Source: Chryseobacterium paridis
Lineage (GTDB): Bacteria; Bacteroidota; Bacteroidia; Flavobacteriales; Weeksellaceae
DNA: 64,000 bases
NCBI RefSeq assembly: GCF_016595215.1
Contig: NZ_JAENHK010000010.1
Coordinates: forward strand, 558,001-622,000
Reading direction: 5' to 3'
Numbering within the stretch: the stretch's first letter is position 1; each line of letters opens with the position of its first letter. Position numbers and translations under genes: made by a program. The notes beneath the pieces were generated by a model. It was not told the origin of the DNA, did not search any database, and worked only from the letters and a program-made list of their open reading frames with translations. Of this stretch, positions 27,073 through 34,767 are shown piece after piece.

Positions 27073-27639
27073 TTATTTTTTAAATATTTCCTTAAGTACC
27101 GATGTGTCGTCTTTCTTTAAAATATCAACCAGATCTCTTTCAACATAACCTGTTTTAGGCATTTCAATCATTCGTCCAATCTCTTTCCCATATTTTTCAA
27201 CAATAATGGTTGGAACTTTTTGGATATTATAGAGACCCTCCTCTCCTGATGGAGATTCTTTTTTGCGGTTAACTGCAATGATGGTTAGTTTATTGTCCGG
27301 GAACTTTACTTCTTCCAAGATTCTCATTAATCTTGGGAAATCTCTATGACTGTCTTCGCACCAGGTTCCCATAAAAACAGTAATATTATAAGAGGTAATC
27401 TTTGCTTTTTTCAGTTCAGCAATTGCCTTTTGATCCAAAGCATACTCGTCATGTTCTTTTACATACCAATCAGAATAGGGCTCTTTTAAAAACTGATCTT
27501 TAAGTTGATTTCCCAAAAGCATTTTACCATCTTTTTGGGTTTCTACCTCACGGTTCATTACCACTTTTTGTGCACTGAACTGTTGGGTAGCAAGAAATAA
27601 ACCTGAAACGGCAACAATATTTGTAATAAATTTTTTCAT
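27073..27639 (-). CDS. exported thioredoxin-fold protein with WCEDS active-site motif
   Basis: A 188-aa protein with a signal peptide (cleavage near FSAQ). A thioredoxin fold follows in which VFMGTWCEDSHRD replaces the usual WCxxC. A single Cys is present, so it cannot do classic dithiol exchange alone. VPTIIVEKYGKEIGR is the cis-Pro strand. It may be a periplasmic thiol-handling or non-redox protein. Its genes on either side are 3 nt away, consistent with co-transcription. Confidence 0.75.
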   Translation of the reverse strand: MKKFITNIVAVSGLFLATQQFSAQKVVMNREVETQKDGKMLLGNQLKDQFLKEPYSDWYVKEHDEYALDQKAIAELKKAKITSYNITVFMGTWCEDSHRDFPRLMRILEEVKFPDNKLTIIAVNRKKESPSGEEGLYNIQKVPTIIVEKYGKEIGRMIEMPKTGYVERDLVDILKKDDTSVLKEIFKK

Positions 27640-27642
27640 ATG

Positions 27643-28110
27643 TTATTGGTCGATGATCGTTTTTAAATCAGCAGGAGAATAGTATTTGTTTTTTAAAACT
27701 TTATGATCTGCCTGTCTGTAAACATTGAATTTCTCACCTGATTTTTCATAAAAAGATTCTACTTCTTTTTCTTTGTAAAATTCAACGGTTTCCTGTGCCT
27801 GTTCTTCATTATCGCAAGCTTTCGACATATTAGAACGCTGAACTTCGTTGAATAGCTCTACAAATTTATTGCCAAGTCCAAATTCCAGCACAGCACCACT
27901 CAAAACATATTGTAAATCACATAATGCATCTGCAATTTCTACAATATCATTATCAGCGATTGCTTGTTTAAGCTCATTAAGCTCTTCCTGTAAAAGCTCA
28001 ACTCTAAGATTGCATCTTTCAGGAGAAGGGATTTGTGGTGTTTCTAAAATAGGGGCTTTAAAAGTAGTATGGAATTCTGCTACTTGGTTCAGACTATCAA
28101 TTTTATCCAT
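27643..28110 (-). CDS. MazG-like all-alpha NTP pyrophosphohydrolase
   Basis: A 155-aa cytoplasmic protein of the all-alpha NTP-PPase superfamily. The metal-binding pattern is ELLQEELNELKQAI (ExxEE-type helix) followed by EIADALCDLQYV (ExxD helix). Such enzymes hydrolyse (d)NTPs to NMP and pyrophosphate and clean damaged nucleotides. The substrate is not clear. It is the first gene of the operon that runs through the thioredoxin-like and DUF4230 genes. Confidence 0.8.
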   Translation of the reverse strand: MDKIDSLNQVAEFHTTFKAPILETPQIPSPERCNLRVELLQEELNELKQAIADNDIVEIADALCDLQYVLSGAVLEFGLGNKFVELFNEVQRSNMSKACDNEEQAQETVEFYKEKEVESFYEKSGEKFNVYRQADHKVLKNKYYSPADLKTIIDQ

Positions 28111-28233
28111 GAATTTTTTTATTTAAAAGCAAAGATAGAAAACGAATTGTAAAATGTAAAATGTATGGTGTAAAATGTATTGATGAAGAAGGGTGGTTAG
28201 CTACATTTTCTAGGAAGCTGTTCTTATAATTAT

Positions 28234-28311
28234 CTCGCAGATTTTGCGGATTGAGCAGATGATTGTGTTTTATAAGCATGAAAAATCTGCGCTATCTGCA
28301 AAATCTGCGAG
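28234..28311. repeat. 78-bp palindromic intergenic repeat
   Basis: CTCGCAGATTTTGC (28234-28247) and GCAAAATCTGCGAG (28298-28311) are perfect 14-bp inverted arms. Inside them AGCAGAT and ATCTGCGC give a second imperfect pairing. It sits alone in the gap between two minus-strand operons, like an interspersed palindromic (REP-like) element. It could also fold in RNA, but no T run follows. Confidence 0.6.
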
Positions 28312-28353
28312 CATTAAAAAAACTAAAGCAATTGAAATTACGGTAGAAGCTGA

Positions 28354-28773
28354 TTATTCCAATTCTTCATATTTCCACACACCAGAAATATTCAGGGCTG
28401 TTAATCCCGGTTGCTTTTCTCCATAGCTAAATACGCAAATATATTTTGCATGACAGGATGAACAATCGGTACCAAAATATAAGGTAGGTAAGTTATTAAC
28501 TGTTAATTCTCCATAATGCAACATTCCCTGGGAAGTTTCAGTAACTATTTTATGGCTTAACAACTCGTTTTTTGAAAGGACTTTATGATCCTCATAAATT
28601 TGAAGAATAGGAAATCCTGATTGATAGGGAACAATCTCAATAGTGTTTTCATGACTGCAGTCACAACAGGTAAATGTTGTGACTGCAGATGGAATAATTT
28701 CATCATTAATGAAGTTAGACTTTGCTATGGAAGCTTCTTTATTAATGGTTATTTTCTTTGATATTGAATACAT
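28354..28773 (-). CDS. small Cys-rich protein downstream of the TNT-domain lipoprotein
   Basis: A 139-aa protein with six cysteines, including C36-x2-C39 and C104-x2-C107, a layout that could bind one zinc ion in a zinc-ribbon-like knuckle pair. There is no signal peptide or membrane span. It begins about 10 nt after the stop of the TNT-domain gene, so the two are very likely translated from one mRNA. Toxin genes are often followed by immunity genes, which makes that a reasonable hypothesis, but I recognise no immunity family here. Confidence 0.65.
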   Translation of the reverse strand: MYSISKKITINKEASIAKSNFINDEIIPSAVTTFTCCDCSHENTIEIVPYQSGFPILQIYEDHKVLSKNELLSHKIVTETSQGMLHYGELTVNNLPTLYFGTDCSSCHAKYICVFSYGEKQPGLTALNISGVWKYEELE

Positions 28774-28783
28774 TTGAATTGAT

Positions 28784-29494
28784 TTATTGCTGAATAACTG
28801 TACCTACTAAGTTATTGTAATGACCACTTGGACTTTTTTTAATGGTGATTTTTACATATCCTTCCTGCGCAAGCTTATTCCATGTTTTCTGATAACCGGT
28901 TGCGGGATCAATAGGAATTTTCCACATGGTTTGTTTACCATTTCCAGCTTGATTAAACCAAGGGATTACATCAGCGATTTGAGATTTGAAAGGTAATGAA
29001 TTATTCAAAACATCGATCTCATAATAAAAATCATAGGAATTTTCGGGTTGATTTAATGCTCTTTGTGTGAAAGTATAAACATATCCATTGATAATAGGAC
29101 TGGTAAAGCTTCCTCCTAAAGTAGGAATTCCTGTTCCATTATAGTTAATCGCTCCGCTATATCGGTCAAATTTTTGTCCCGCTTGAAAGGGAACATCATC
29201 AACGATATTGTATCCACCGTTGGCAGGAGGCCATCCACCATTCAGGTTGTTGGCTTTGAATAAAGCTTCCAGCTCGCTCCACTTTCCTTGCTTGTATAAG
29301 TCAAAAGCCTGATTCCTGATGGTCTGATTAACCAATCCGGCTGTATCATAAGTTAAAGCAAACTCATCTGCGTTCTTATAAAATACGTGGGTGACACCGT
29401 TTGTGTTATCAATTTCATCATCTCTGTCTGAACTACAGGTAATTGAAAATAGGGAAATTGATACAATAAAAATGTACTTAAATAAATGTTTCAT
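28784..29494 (-). CDS. lipoprotein with C-terminal TNT-type (DUF4237) NAD glycohydrolase domain
   Basis: A 236-aa protein with a lipoprotein signal (SITC, Cys20) and a helical linker to about residue 85. The C-terminal domain has the TNT pattern: GGWPPANGGY (86-95), FDRYSG (109-114), GGSFTSP (127-133), QRAL (144-147) and PWFNQAGNGKQ (178-188). In M. tuberculosis CpnT the TNT domain hydrolyses NAD+. The Arg of DRY, the Arg of QRAL and the final Gln are the kind of residues conserved in that family. It could be an exported toxin or a non-toxic NAD-degrading surface enzyme. The next gene may be its partner. Confidence 0.75.
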   Translation of the reverse strand: MKHLFKYIFIVSISLFSITCSSDRDDEIDNTNGVTHVFYKNADEFALTYDTAGLVNQTIRNQAFDLYKQGKWSELEALFKANNLNGGWPPANGGYNIVDDVPFQAGQKFDRYSGAINYNGTGIPTLGGSFTSPIINGYVYTFTQRALNQPENSYDFYYEIDVLNNSLPFKSQIADVIPWFNQAGNGKQTMWKIPIDPATGYQKTWNKLAQEGYVKITIKKSPSGHYNNLVGTVIQQ

Positions 29495-29985
29495 GGTAAT
29501 TAGTTTTTATATAAAATTGAGTCAGAATTATCTGATATGATGGTTTCTTTAGGAATTTTCTATTTCATTAATTTTCTAAGGTTTTCAAATGAGGTTTGGT
29601 TAATAGATATTGGCTTGTATTTGAGATAAAATTTACTTAGTCTGTTTTAAAGACGCAAGGCAGGTGATTCTATTAAAAAAGAAGTAGCCTTTACAATCAT
29701 CAACAACGACTTTTGAATTCCCTCGAATACAAATTGAGTAAACAGTACAATTAAGAATAATATTGAGTGATAAATTTAAATTAAAAAAGTTAAATAATAG
29801 TATTTTATATATAAATAATGTTTTATTGATGAATTAATTATTCTTATAATATCTATTTCTGTGAAAAATTATTTAATATTCTTTGTTTTTACTTAAATTT
29901 TACAAACTAATAAACAAAAGAGTTTTATTGAGTTGGAAACTTTCTAGCTCACGGGTATAAAACTTTGAAATTATGCCATAAAAAA
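29495..29985. other. about 490 bp with no recognisable gene
   Basis: AT-rich spacer between the TNT-lipoprotein start and the protease terminator. I found no TAnnTTTG box for the lipoprotein gene, no hairpin and no convincing reading frame. Confidence 0.6.
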
Positions 29986-30005
29986 GCTGCTTATTTCTAA
30001 GCAGC
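29986..30005 (-). terminator. terminator of metalloprotease copy 1
   Basis: GCTGCTTA, TTTC loop, TAAGCAGC, followed on the minus strand by a six-T run. Confidence 0.8.
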
Positions 30006-30031
30006 CTCTGTTACATTTGAGTTATCAGTAA

Positions 30032-32227
30032 TTAAATTTTGATGAATTTTTTAGTGATTTCTCTGACCTGAATAAGATAAGTGCCTTTTGTAAGGTGATT
30101 GACATTTACGGTACCTCTTTCAAGTTTTCCTGAACTGATGATTTTTCCGCTTACATCAAAAATTTTGTATTCTTCTGATGTAGTATTGGAAACATTTAAG
30201 ATGTCACTTACAGGATTTGGATAAACTTTAACCTCGGTAATCAAATCCTTTGCAACATCCTTCTCTTTTGCCGAAGATGCAGTTACTTTTATATTAGCAT
30301 CATTGACATCAAAGAAAATATGATTAGAACCTTTAACCATTATTCTTCCTGTCGTAGTGGCAGCATTAGGAATGGTTACCACTTGCGTACCATCATTTGG
30401 AGTTCCCGCTAATAGGGTAGTCCAGGTACTTCCACTGTTAGTTGACCATAAAATGTCTACATTGGCAGCATTAATGTTGTTAGCAGTAGTTCCTGATACA
30501 TCCCATGTTACAGTTTGAGAACTACCTCCTGTATAAGTTGTTGCAGAGTTTTGAGAGCTTACTTTAAATGGTCCGGCTGTTTTGTTTACAGTAATCACCG
30601 CATCGTCAGAATTATTACCAGAACCTCCGGCTCTGTTATCACGTACCGTGAATCTGAAATTTAGAGTTCTTGCAACATTGGATAAAGCTTCAACTGTGAT
30701 TTCTGTACCAGCAGTTGTGGTACTACCAGCCAAAATAGAAGCCATTCTAGGAAAATATCTTGTTGGCGAAGCTGTTGGTGTCCATGATCGGAAAGTAGGA
30801 CCTGAAGCTTTAGTTGCACTAGCAGCAGAGCTTGTTCCGGTTTGAGAAGAGGAGGCCTTGTCCATTTGTTCCCAGATGTATGTTAAAGAATCTCCATCAG
30901 CATCTGCTCCGGATCCTGTCAACATAAACGGTGTCCCCTTAGGAATAGTATAGTCAAGACCCGCATCTGCTGTAGGGATTGAATTTCCGGTATTCGTATC
31001 TACTGAGCAGGTCTTATTTTTAATATTATTAGTGATTTGCTGAATACTTATAGCATGGAAAAAAGCATCGGAATGAGGCTGTACATCTTGAGGCGTAATT
31101 CCTGCATATCCCATAATTGTGGATCCGGATCCTGGCTCCATATTTACATTATAGGATTCCACTTTGTGAGAGAAAGTATGATTTCCTCCAAACTGGTGTC
31201 CCATTTCATGGGCAACAAAATCAATATCAAAACTATCCCCTGATGGAATTCCATCTAATGGTGAAGTATAGCCGCTTCCTTTTGATCCATTTGTACATAT
31301 ACAACCGATACATCCTGCATCTCCACCACCTCCATCTTTACCAAATAAATGTCCTATATCATAATTAGCCTCACCAATTACAGAAGTTAATGTGCTTTGA
31401 AGCTGAGAATTCCAGTCATCCAAATTACTAGAATCGGAGTAAGGGTCAGTAGAAGCATTGGTATAAATTACGTCATCATTATTAGAGATCAAAACCATTC
31501 TTGCAGCAAAATCCTTTTCAAACACTCCATTTACGCGGGTCATTGTATTATTCATTGCTGCTAAAGCATTGGCTTTCGTTCCGCCAAAGTAAGTCGTATA
31601 TTCTCCCGTACAAGAAAGAGCTAATCTGTAGGTTCTTAATTTTGCATCATCAGCATTGGGTTTAGCAGAACTATTATCAATCCCTTTCTGTGCAACATCA
31701 ATCACTTTACATTCAAATTTGCTAAGGTCAGCTTTTCTATCTGATTTCTTATAAACTACATAAGTAGACAGGTCTTTTGTGTAAGGTTCAATAAATACAG
31801 CAGATTTGTCCCCATAGATTTCCATTGAAGAAAGCCCCAGTGAGGAGATACTAAAATACACTGTTGAAGTTGGGTTTTCAGCACCTTCACCCACATACGA
31901 TTTGATGTCAGGATATTTTGCTGCTAACTGAGGAGTAAAGTTAGAGTTCTCTCTTACTTTAAAATTTTCAATTTTCCCGTCAGAATTGGGAAAGGAGATA
32001 ATGATTTCTGATTTTTCGCCGGCAGCCAATCTTTTTGGAGCTCTTGAAAGTGCATTTTTTAGGCCGTTAAAATCCAATGTGTACACTTTTGGATCGGTAA
32101 GAGTAGTTTTGTTCTCAAAAACATTTTTTAATGCTTTCTGTGAACTTTGAGACCAAAGACGATCGGTCTGCGCGAAAGAGATGCCCGTCATAAAAAGCAC
32201 CCCAATCATACATAACTGTTTTTTCAT
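30032..32227 (-). CDS. secreted reprolysin-like zinc metalloprotease with T9SS domain (copy 1)
   Basis: A 731-aa secreted protease. Residues 1-19 are a signal peptide. About 20-195 is a propeptide-like region with RAPKR and YGDKSAVFIEPY. The M12B-like catalytic domain (about 195-405) has the zinc motif HEMGHQFGGNH (H340, H344, H350) and a GYAGI Met-turn-like stretch. Ig/PKD-like beta domains follow, and a T9SS sorting domain from YPNPVSDI closes it. It should be exported through the outer membrane and degrade proteins. It is the last of three tandem copies and has its own promoter box and terminator. Confidence 0.92.
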   Translation of the reverse strand: MKKQLCMIGVLFMTGISFAQTDRLWSQSSQKALKNVFENKTTLTDPKVYTLDFNGLKNALSRAPKRLAAGEKSEIIISFPNSDGKIENFKVRENSNFTPQLAAKYPDIKSYVGEGAENPTSTVYFSISSLGLSSMEIYGDKSAVFIEPYTKDLSTYVVYKKSDRKADLSKFECKVIDVAQKGIDNSSAKPNADDAKLRTYRLALSCTGEYTTYFGGTKANALAAMNNTMTRVNGVFEKDFAARMVLISNNDDVIYTNASTDPYSDSSNLDDWNSQLQSTLTSVIGEANYDIGHLFGKDGGGGDAGCIGCICTNGSKGSGYTSPLDGIPSGDSFDIDFVAHEMGHQFGGNHTFSHKVESYNVNMEPGSGSTIMGYAGITPQDVQPHSDAFFHAISIQQITNNIKNKTCSVDTNTGNSIPTADAGLDYTIPKGTPFMLTGSGADADGDSLTYIWEQMDKASSSQTGTSSAASATKASGPTFRSWTPTASPTRYFPRMASILAGSTTTAGTEITVEALSNVARTLNFRFTVRDNRAGGSGNNSDDAVITVNKTAGPFKVSSQNSATTYTGGSSQTVTWDVSGTTANNINAANVDILWSTNSGSTWTTLLAGTPNDGTQVVTIPNAATTTGRIMVKGSNHIFFDVNDANIKVTASSAKEKDVAKDLITEVKVYPNPVSDILNVSNTTSEEYKIFDVSGKIISSGKLERGTVNVNHLTKGTYLIQVREITKKFIKI

Positions 32228-32255
32228 ATAAAAATATTGTTTAATTGTGGAATTT

Positions 32256-32263
32256 CAAAGCTA
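32256..32263 (-). promoter_or_regulatory. -7 box of metalloprotease copy 1 (TAGCTTTG)
   Basis: A perfect TAnnTTTG, 28 nt upstream of the start codon. The identical box is found upstream of copy 3. Confidence 0.6.
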
Positions 32264-32426
32264 GTAAAAATATATTACGGATAATGTATTTTTTAAACAT
32301 TTTAAGTGTTAATTAATCAATATTATTATTTAAATATTAGGAAATGGTTAATTTATTGGTTAGAAAAGAATAAAATAAACCAAATTCACTAAAATGTGTA
32401 ATATTTTTCAACGCATATAAAAAGAA

Positions 32427-32444
32427 CCACCTCATAAGAGGTGG
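32427..32444 (-). terminator. terminator of metalloprotease copy 2
   Basis: CCACCTC, ATAA loop, GAGGTGG, followed on the minus strand by TTCTTTTTAT. Confidence 0.7.
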
Positions 32445-32473
32445 CCTTTTCATGAAATTTCAAATTAAGATTA

Positions 32474-34678
32474 TTAATTTTTAATAAATCTCTTAGAAAT
32501 CTCGCCAATTTGTATCATATAAGCTCCTTTTACAAGATGATTAACGTTTACAGAACCTCTTTCAAGGTTTCCTGAGCTTATTAATTTTCCAGCCATGTCG
32601 AAGATCTTGTACTCTTCAGATGTAGTATTTGAGATACTCAAAACATCATTTACAGGGTTAGGATAAACCTTAACGTTTGTCAATAAGTTATTTGTACTCA
32701 TTACTTCTGCTTTTTTCGAAGTAGGATTTACTTTAATGTTAGCATTATTTACATCGAAAAATATGTGATTGGAACCTTTAACCATAATTCTTCCTGTTGT
32801 AGTAGAAGTATTTGGAATGGTTACAGCCTGCGTCCCATCGTTTGGAGTTCCCGCTAGTAGAGTAGTCCATGTTGCTCCGCTATTGGTTGACCAAAGGATA
32901 TCTACATTAGCAGCATTAACACCATTAGCAGTAGTTCCGGCAACATTCCATGTTACGGTTTGAGAACTTCCTCCTGCATAAGTTGTCGCAGAATTTTGTG
33001 AAGAAACAGTAAAAGGTCCCGCTGTTGCGTTTACAGTAATTACGGCATCATCTGAATTATTTCCTGATCCTCCAGCTCTGTTATCACGAACTGTAAATCT
33101 GAAATTCAGTTTTCTTGCAACGTTAGATAAAGCTTCAACGGTAATTTCTGTGCCAGCTGTTGTTGTAGCACCTGCCAAAATAGAAGCCATTCTAGGGAAA
33201 TATCTAACCGGGGAAGTAGTTGGAGTCCATGATCTGAATGTAGGACCAGAAGCTTTTGTTGCACTTGCGGCAGAGCTTGCTCCCGTTTGGGAAGACGAAG
33301 CATTGTCCATTTGTTCCCAGATATAAGTTAAAGAATCACCATCGGCATCTGTGCCTGTTCCTGTCAGTACGAATGGTGTTCCTTTTGGAATCGTATAATC
33401 AAGACCTGCATTAGCTGTCGGAATTGAATTTCCTGTTGCGGTGCTAACCGGACAAGTTTTAGCTTTAATGTTATTAGTAATCTGCTGAATACTTATTGCA
33501 TGGAAAAATGCATCAGAATGAGGCTGTACATCCTGAGCTGTAATTCCTGCATATCCCATAATCGTAGAGCCAGATCCAGGTTCCATATTAGCACCTGTTC
33601 CTTCGTTACTCATAGAGAAAGTATGGTTTCCTCCGAATTGATGTCCCATTTCGTGAGCTACATAATCAATATCAAAGTTATCACCTGAAGGAATTGCATC
33701 CGCAGGGGAGGTGTATCCACTACCTTTAGATCCGTTGGTACATACACAACCGATACATCCTGCATTTCCTCCACCTCCGGTAGCTCCGAATAAGTGACCG
33801 ATGTCGTAATTAGCTTCGCCAATTACAGAGGTTAAAGTACTTTGAAGTTGTGAATTCCAGTTATTCATGCTGCTTGAAGGAGAATAAGGATCCGTAGAAG
33901 CATTAGTATAAATCACAGCATCATTGTTAGAGATTAGAACCATTCTTGCTGCGAAATCTTTTTCAAAAACACCATTTACACGGGTCATTGTATTATTCAT
34001 TGCAGCTAAAGCATTGGCTTTTGTTCCTCCAAAATAAGTAGTGTACTCTCCAGTGCAGGAAAGAGCTAATCTGAATGTTCTTAGTTTAGCATCATCCGCA
34101 TTTGGTCTGGCTGCAAGATTGGTATTGTCAATCCCTTTTTGGGCAACATCGATTACAGTACATTCAAACTTGTTGAGATTGTCTTTCTTGTCAGATTTTT
34201 TGTACACGACATAAGTAGAAAGATCTTTAGTATAAGGCTCAATAAAAACAGCAGATTTATCACCATAGATTTCCATGGATGAAAGTCCTAATGGAGAAAT
34301 ACTGAAATAAACTGTAGAGATGGAGTTTTCTACACCTTCACCGACATAAGATTTGATGTCTGGGTATTTAGCTGCCAGTTGAGGATCAAAGTTAGAATTT
34401 TCTCTTACTTTGAAATTCTCCATTTTCCCGTCAGAGTTTGGGAAGGAGATAATAACTTGAGAGTTTTCGCCAGTCGCCAATCTTTTTGGAGCTCTTGAAA
34501 GTACATTTTTTAAACCATTAATATCCAGCGTGTATACTTTAGGATTATTAAGGTTAGTCTTGTTTTCGAAAACATTGGTGGATGTTTTTTGTGAACTTTG
34601 AGACCAAAGACGATCGGTCTGCGCGAAAGAAATGCCCGTCATAAAAAGCACTCCAATCAGAGTTAATTGTTTTTTCAT
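32474..34678 (-). CDS. secreted reprolysin-like zinc metalloprotease with T9SS domain (copy 2)
   Basis: A 734-aa paralogue of copies 1 and 3: signal peptide, propeptide, catalytic domain with HEMGHQFGGNH, GNAGCIGC cysteine cluster, beta-rich domains and a T9SS sorting domain from YPNPVNDV. It is far closer to copy 3 than to copy 1, with a 272-bp stretch identical at the DNA level. Only 89 bp separate it from copy 3, and a terminator lies in that gap. Its -7 box position reads TGGTTTTC on the minus strand, where copies 1 and 3 have TAGCTTTG. It may be weakly expressed. Confidence 0.92.
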   Translation of the reverse strand: MKKQLTLIGVLFMTGISFAQTDRLWSQSSQKTSTNVFENKTNLNNPKVYTLDINGLKNVLSRAPKRLATGENSQVIISFPNSDGKMENFKVRENSNFDPQLAAKYPDIKSYVGEGVENSISTVYFSISPLGLSSMEIYGDKSAVFIEPYTKDLSTYVVYKKSDKKDNLNKFECTVIDVAQKGIDNTNLAARPNADDAKLRTFRLALSCTGEYTTYFGGTKANALAAMNNTMTRVNGVFEKDFAARMVLISNNDAVIYTNASTDPYSPSSSMNNWNSQLQSTLTSVIGEANYDIGHLFGATGGGGNAGCIGCVCTNGSKGSGYTSPADAIPSGDNFDIDYVAHEMGHQFGGNHTFSMSNEGTGANMEPGSGSTIMGYAGITAQDVQPHSDAFFHAISIQQITNNIKAKTCPVSTATGNSIPTANAGLDYTIPKGTPFVLTGTGTDADGDSLTYIWEQMDNASSSQTGASSAASATKASGPTFRSWTPTTSPVRYFPRMASILAGATTTAGTEITVEALSNVARKLNFRFTVRDNRAGGSGNNSDDAVITVNATAGPFTVSSQNSATTYAGGSSQTVTWNVAGTTANGVNAANVDILWSTNSGATWTTLLAGTPNDGTQAVTIPNTSTTTGRIMVKGSNHIFFDVNNANIKVNPTSKKAEVMSTNNLLTNVKVYPNPVNDVLSISNTTSEEYKIFDMAGKLISSGNLERGSVNVNHLVKGAYMIQIGEISKRFIKN
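33219..33490. repeat. 272-bp segment identical to 36239-36510
   Basis: Base-by-base comparison at an offset of 3020 shows no difference across this stretch of the two protease genes. Flanking sequence is very similar but carries substitutions. This marks recent duplication or gene conversion. Confidence 0.85.
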
Positions 34679-34721
34679 AAAATATTTGGTTTTGATGGAA
34701 GTATGAAAACCAGTAAAAAAG

Positions 34722-34739
34722 CTACCTCAGAAGAGGTAG
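34722..34739 (-). terminator. terminator of metalloprotease copy 3
   Basis: CTACCTC, short AGAA loop, GAGGTAG, with a T run on the minus strand. It lies in the 89-bp gap between copies 3 and 2. Confidence 0.7.
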
Positions 34740-34767
34740 TTTTTTACTTAGTTTCAATACAAGTTTA

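Noticed and set aside
29495..29985. Hidden gene or RNA in the long gap upstream of the TNT lipoprotein
   Set aside because: No long frame, no tRNA-like fold and no terminator-promoter pair could be seen.
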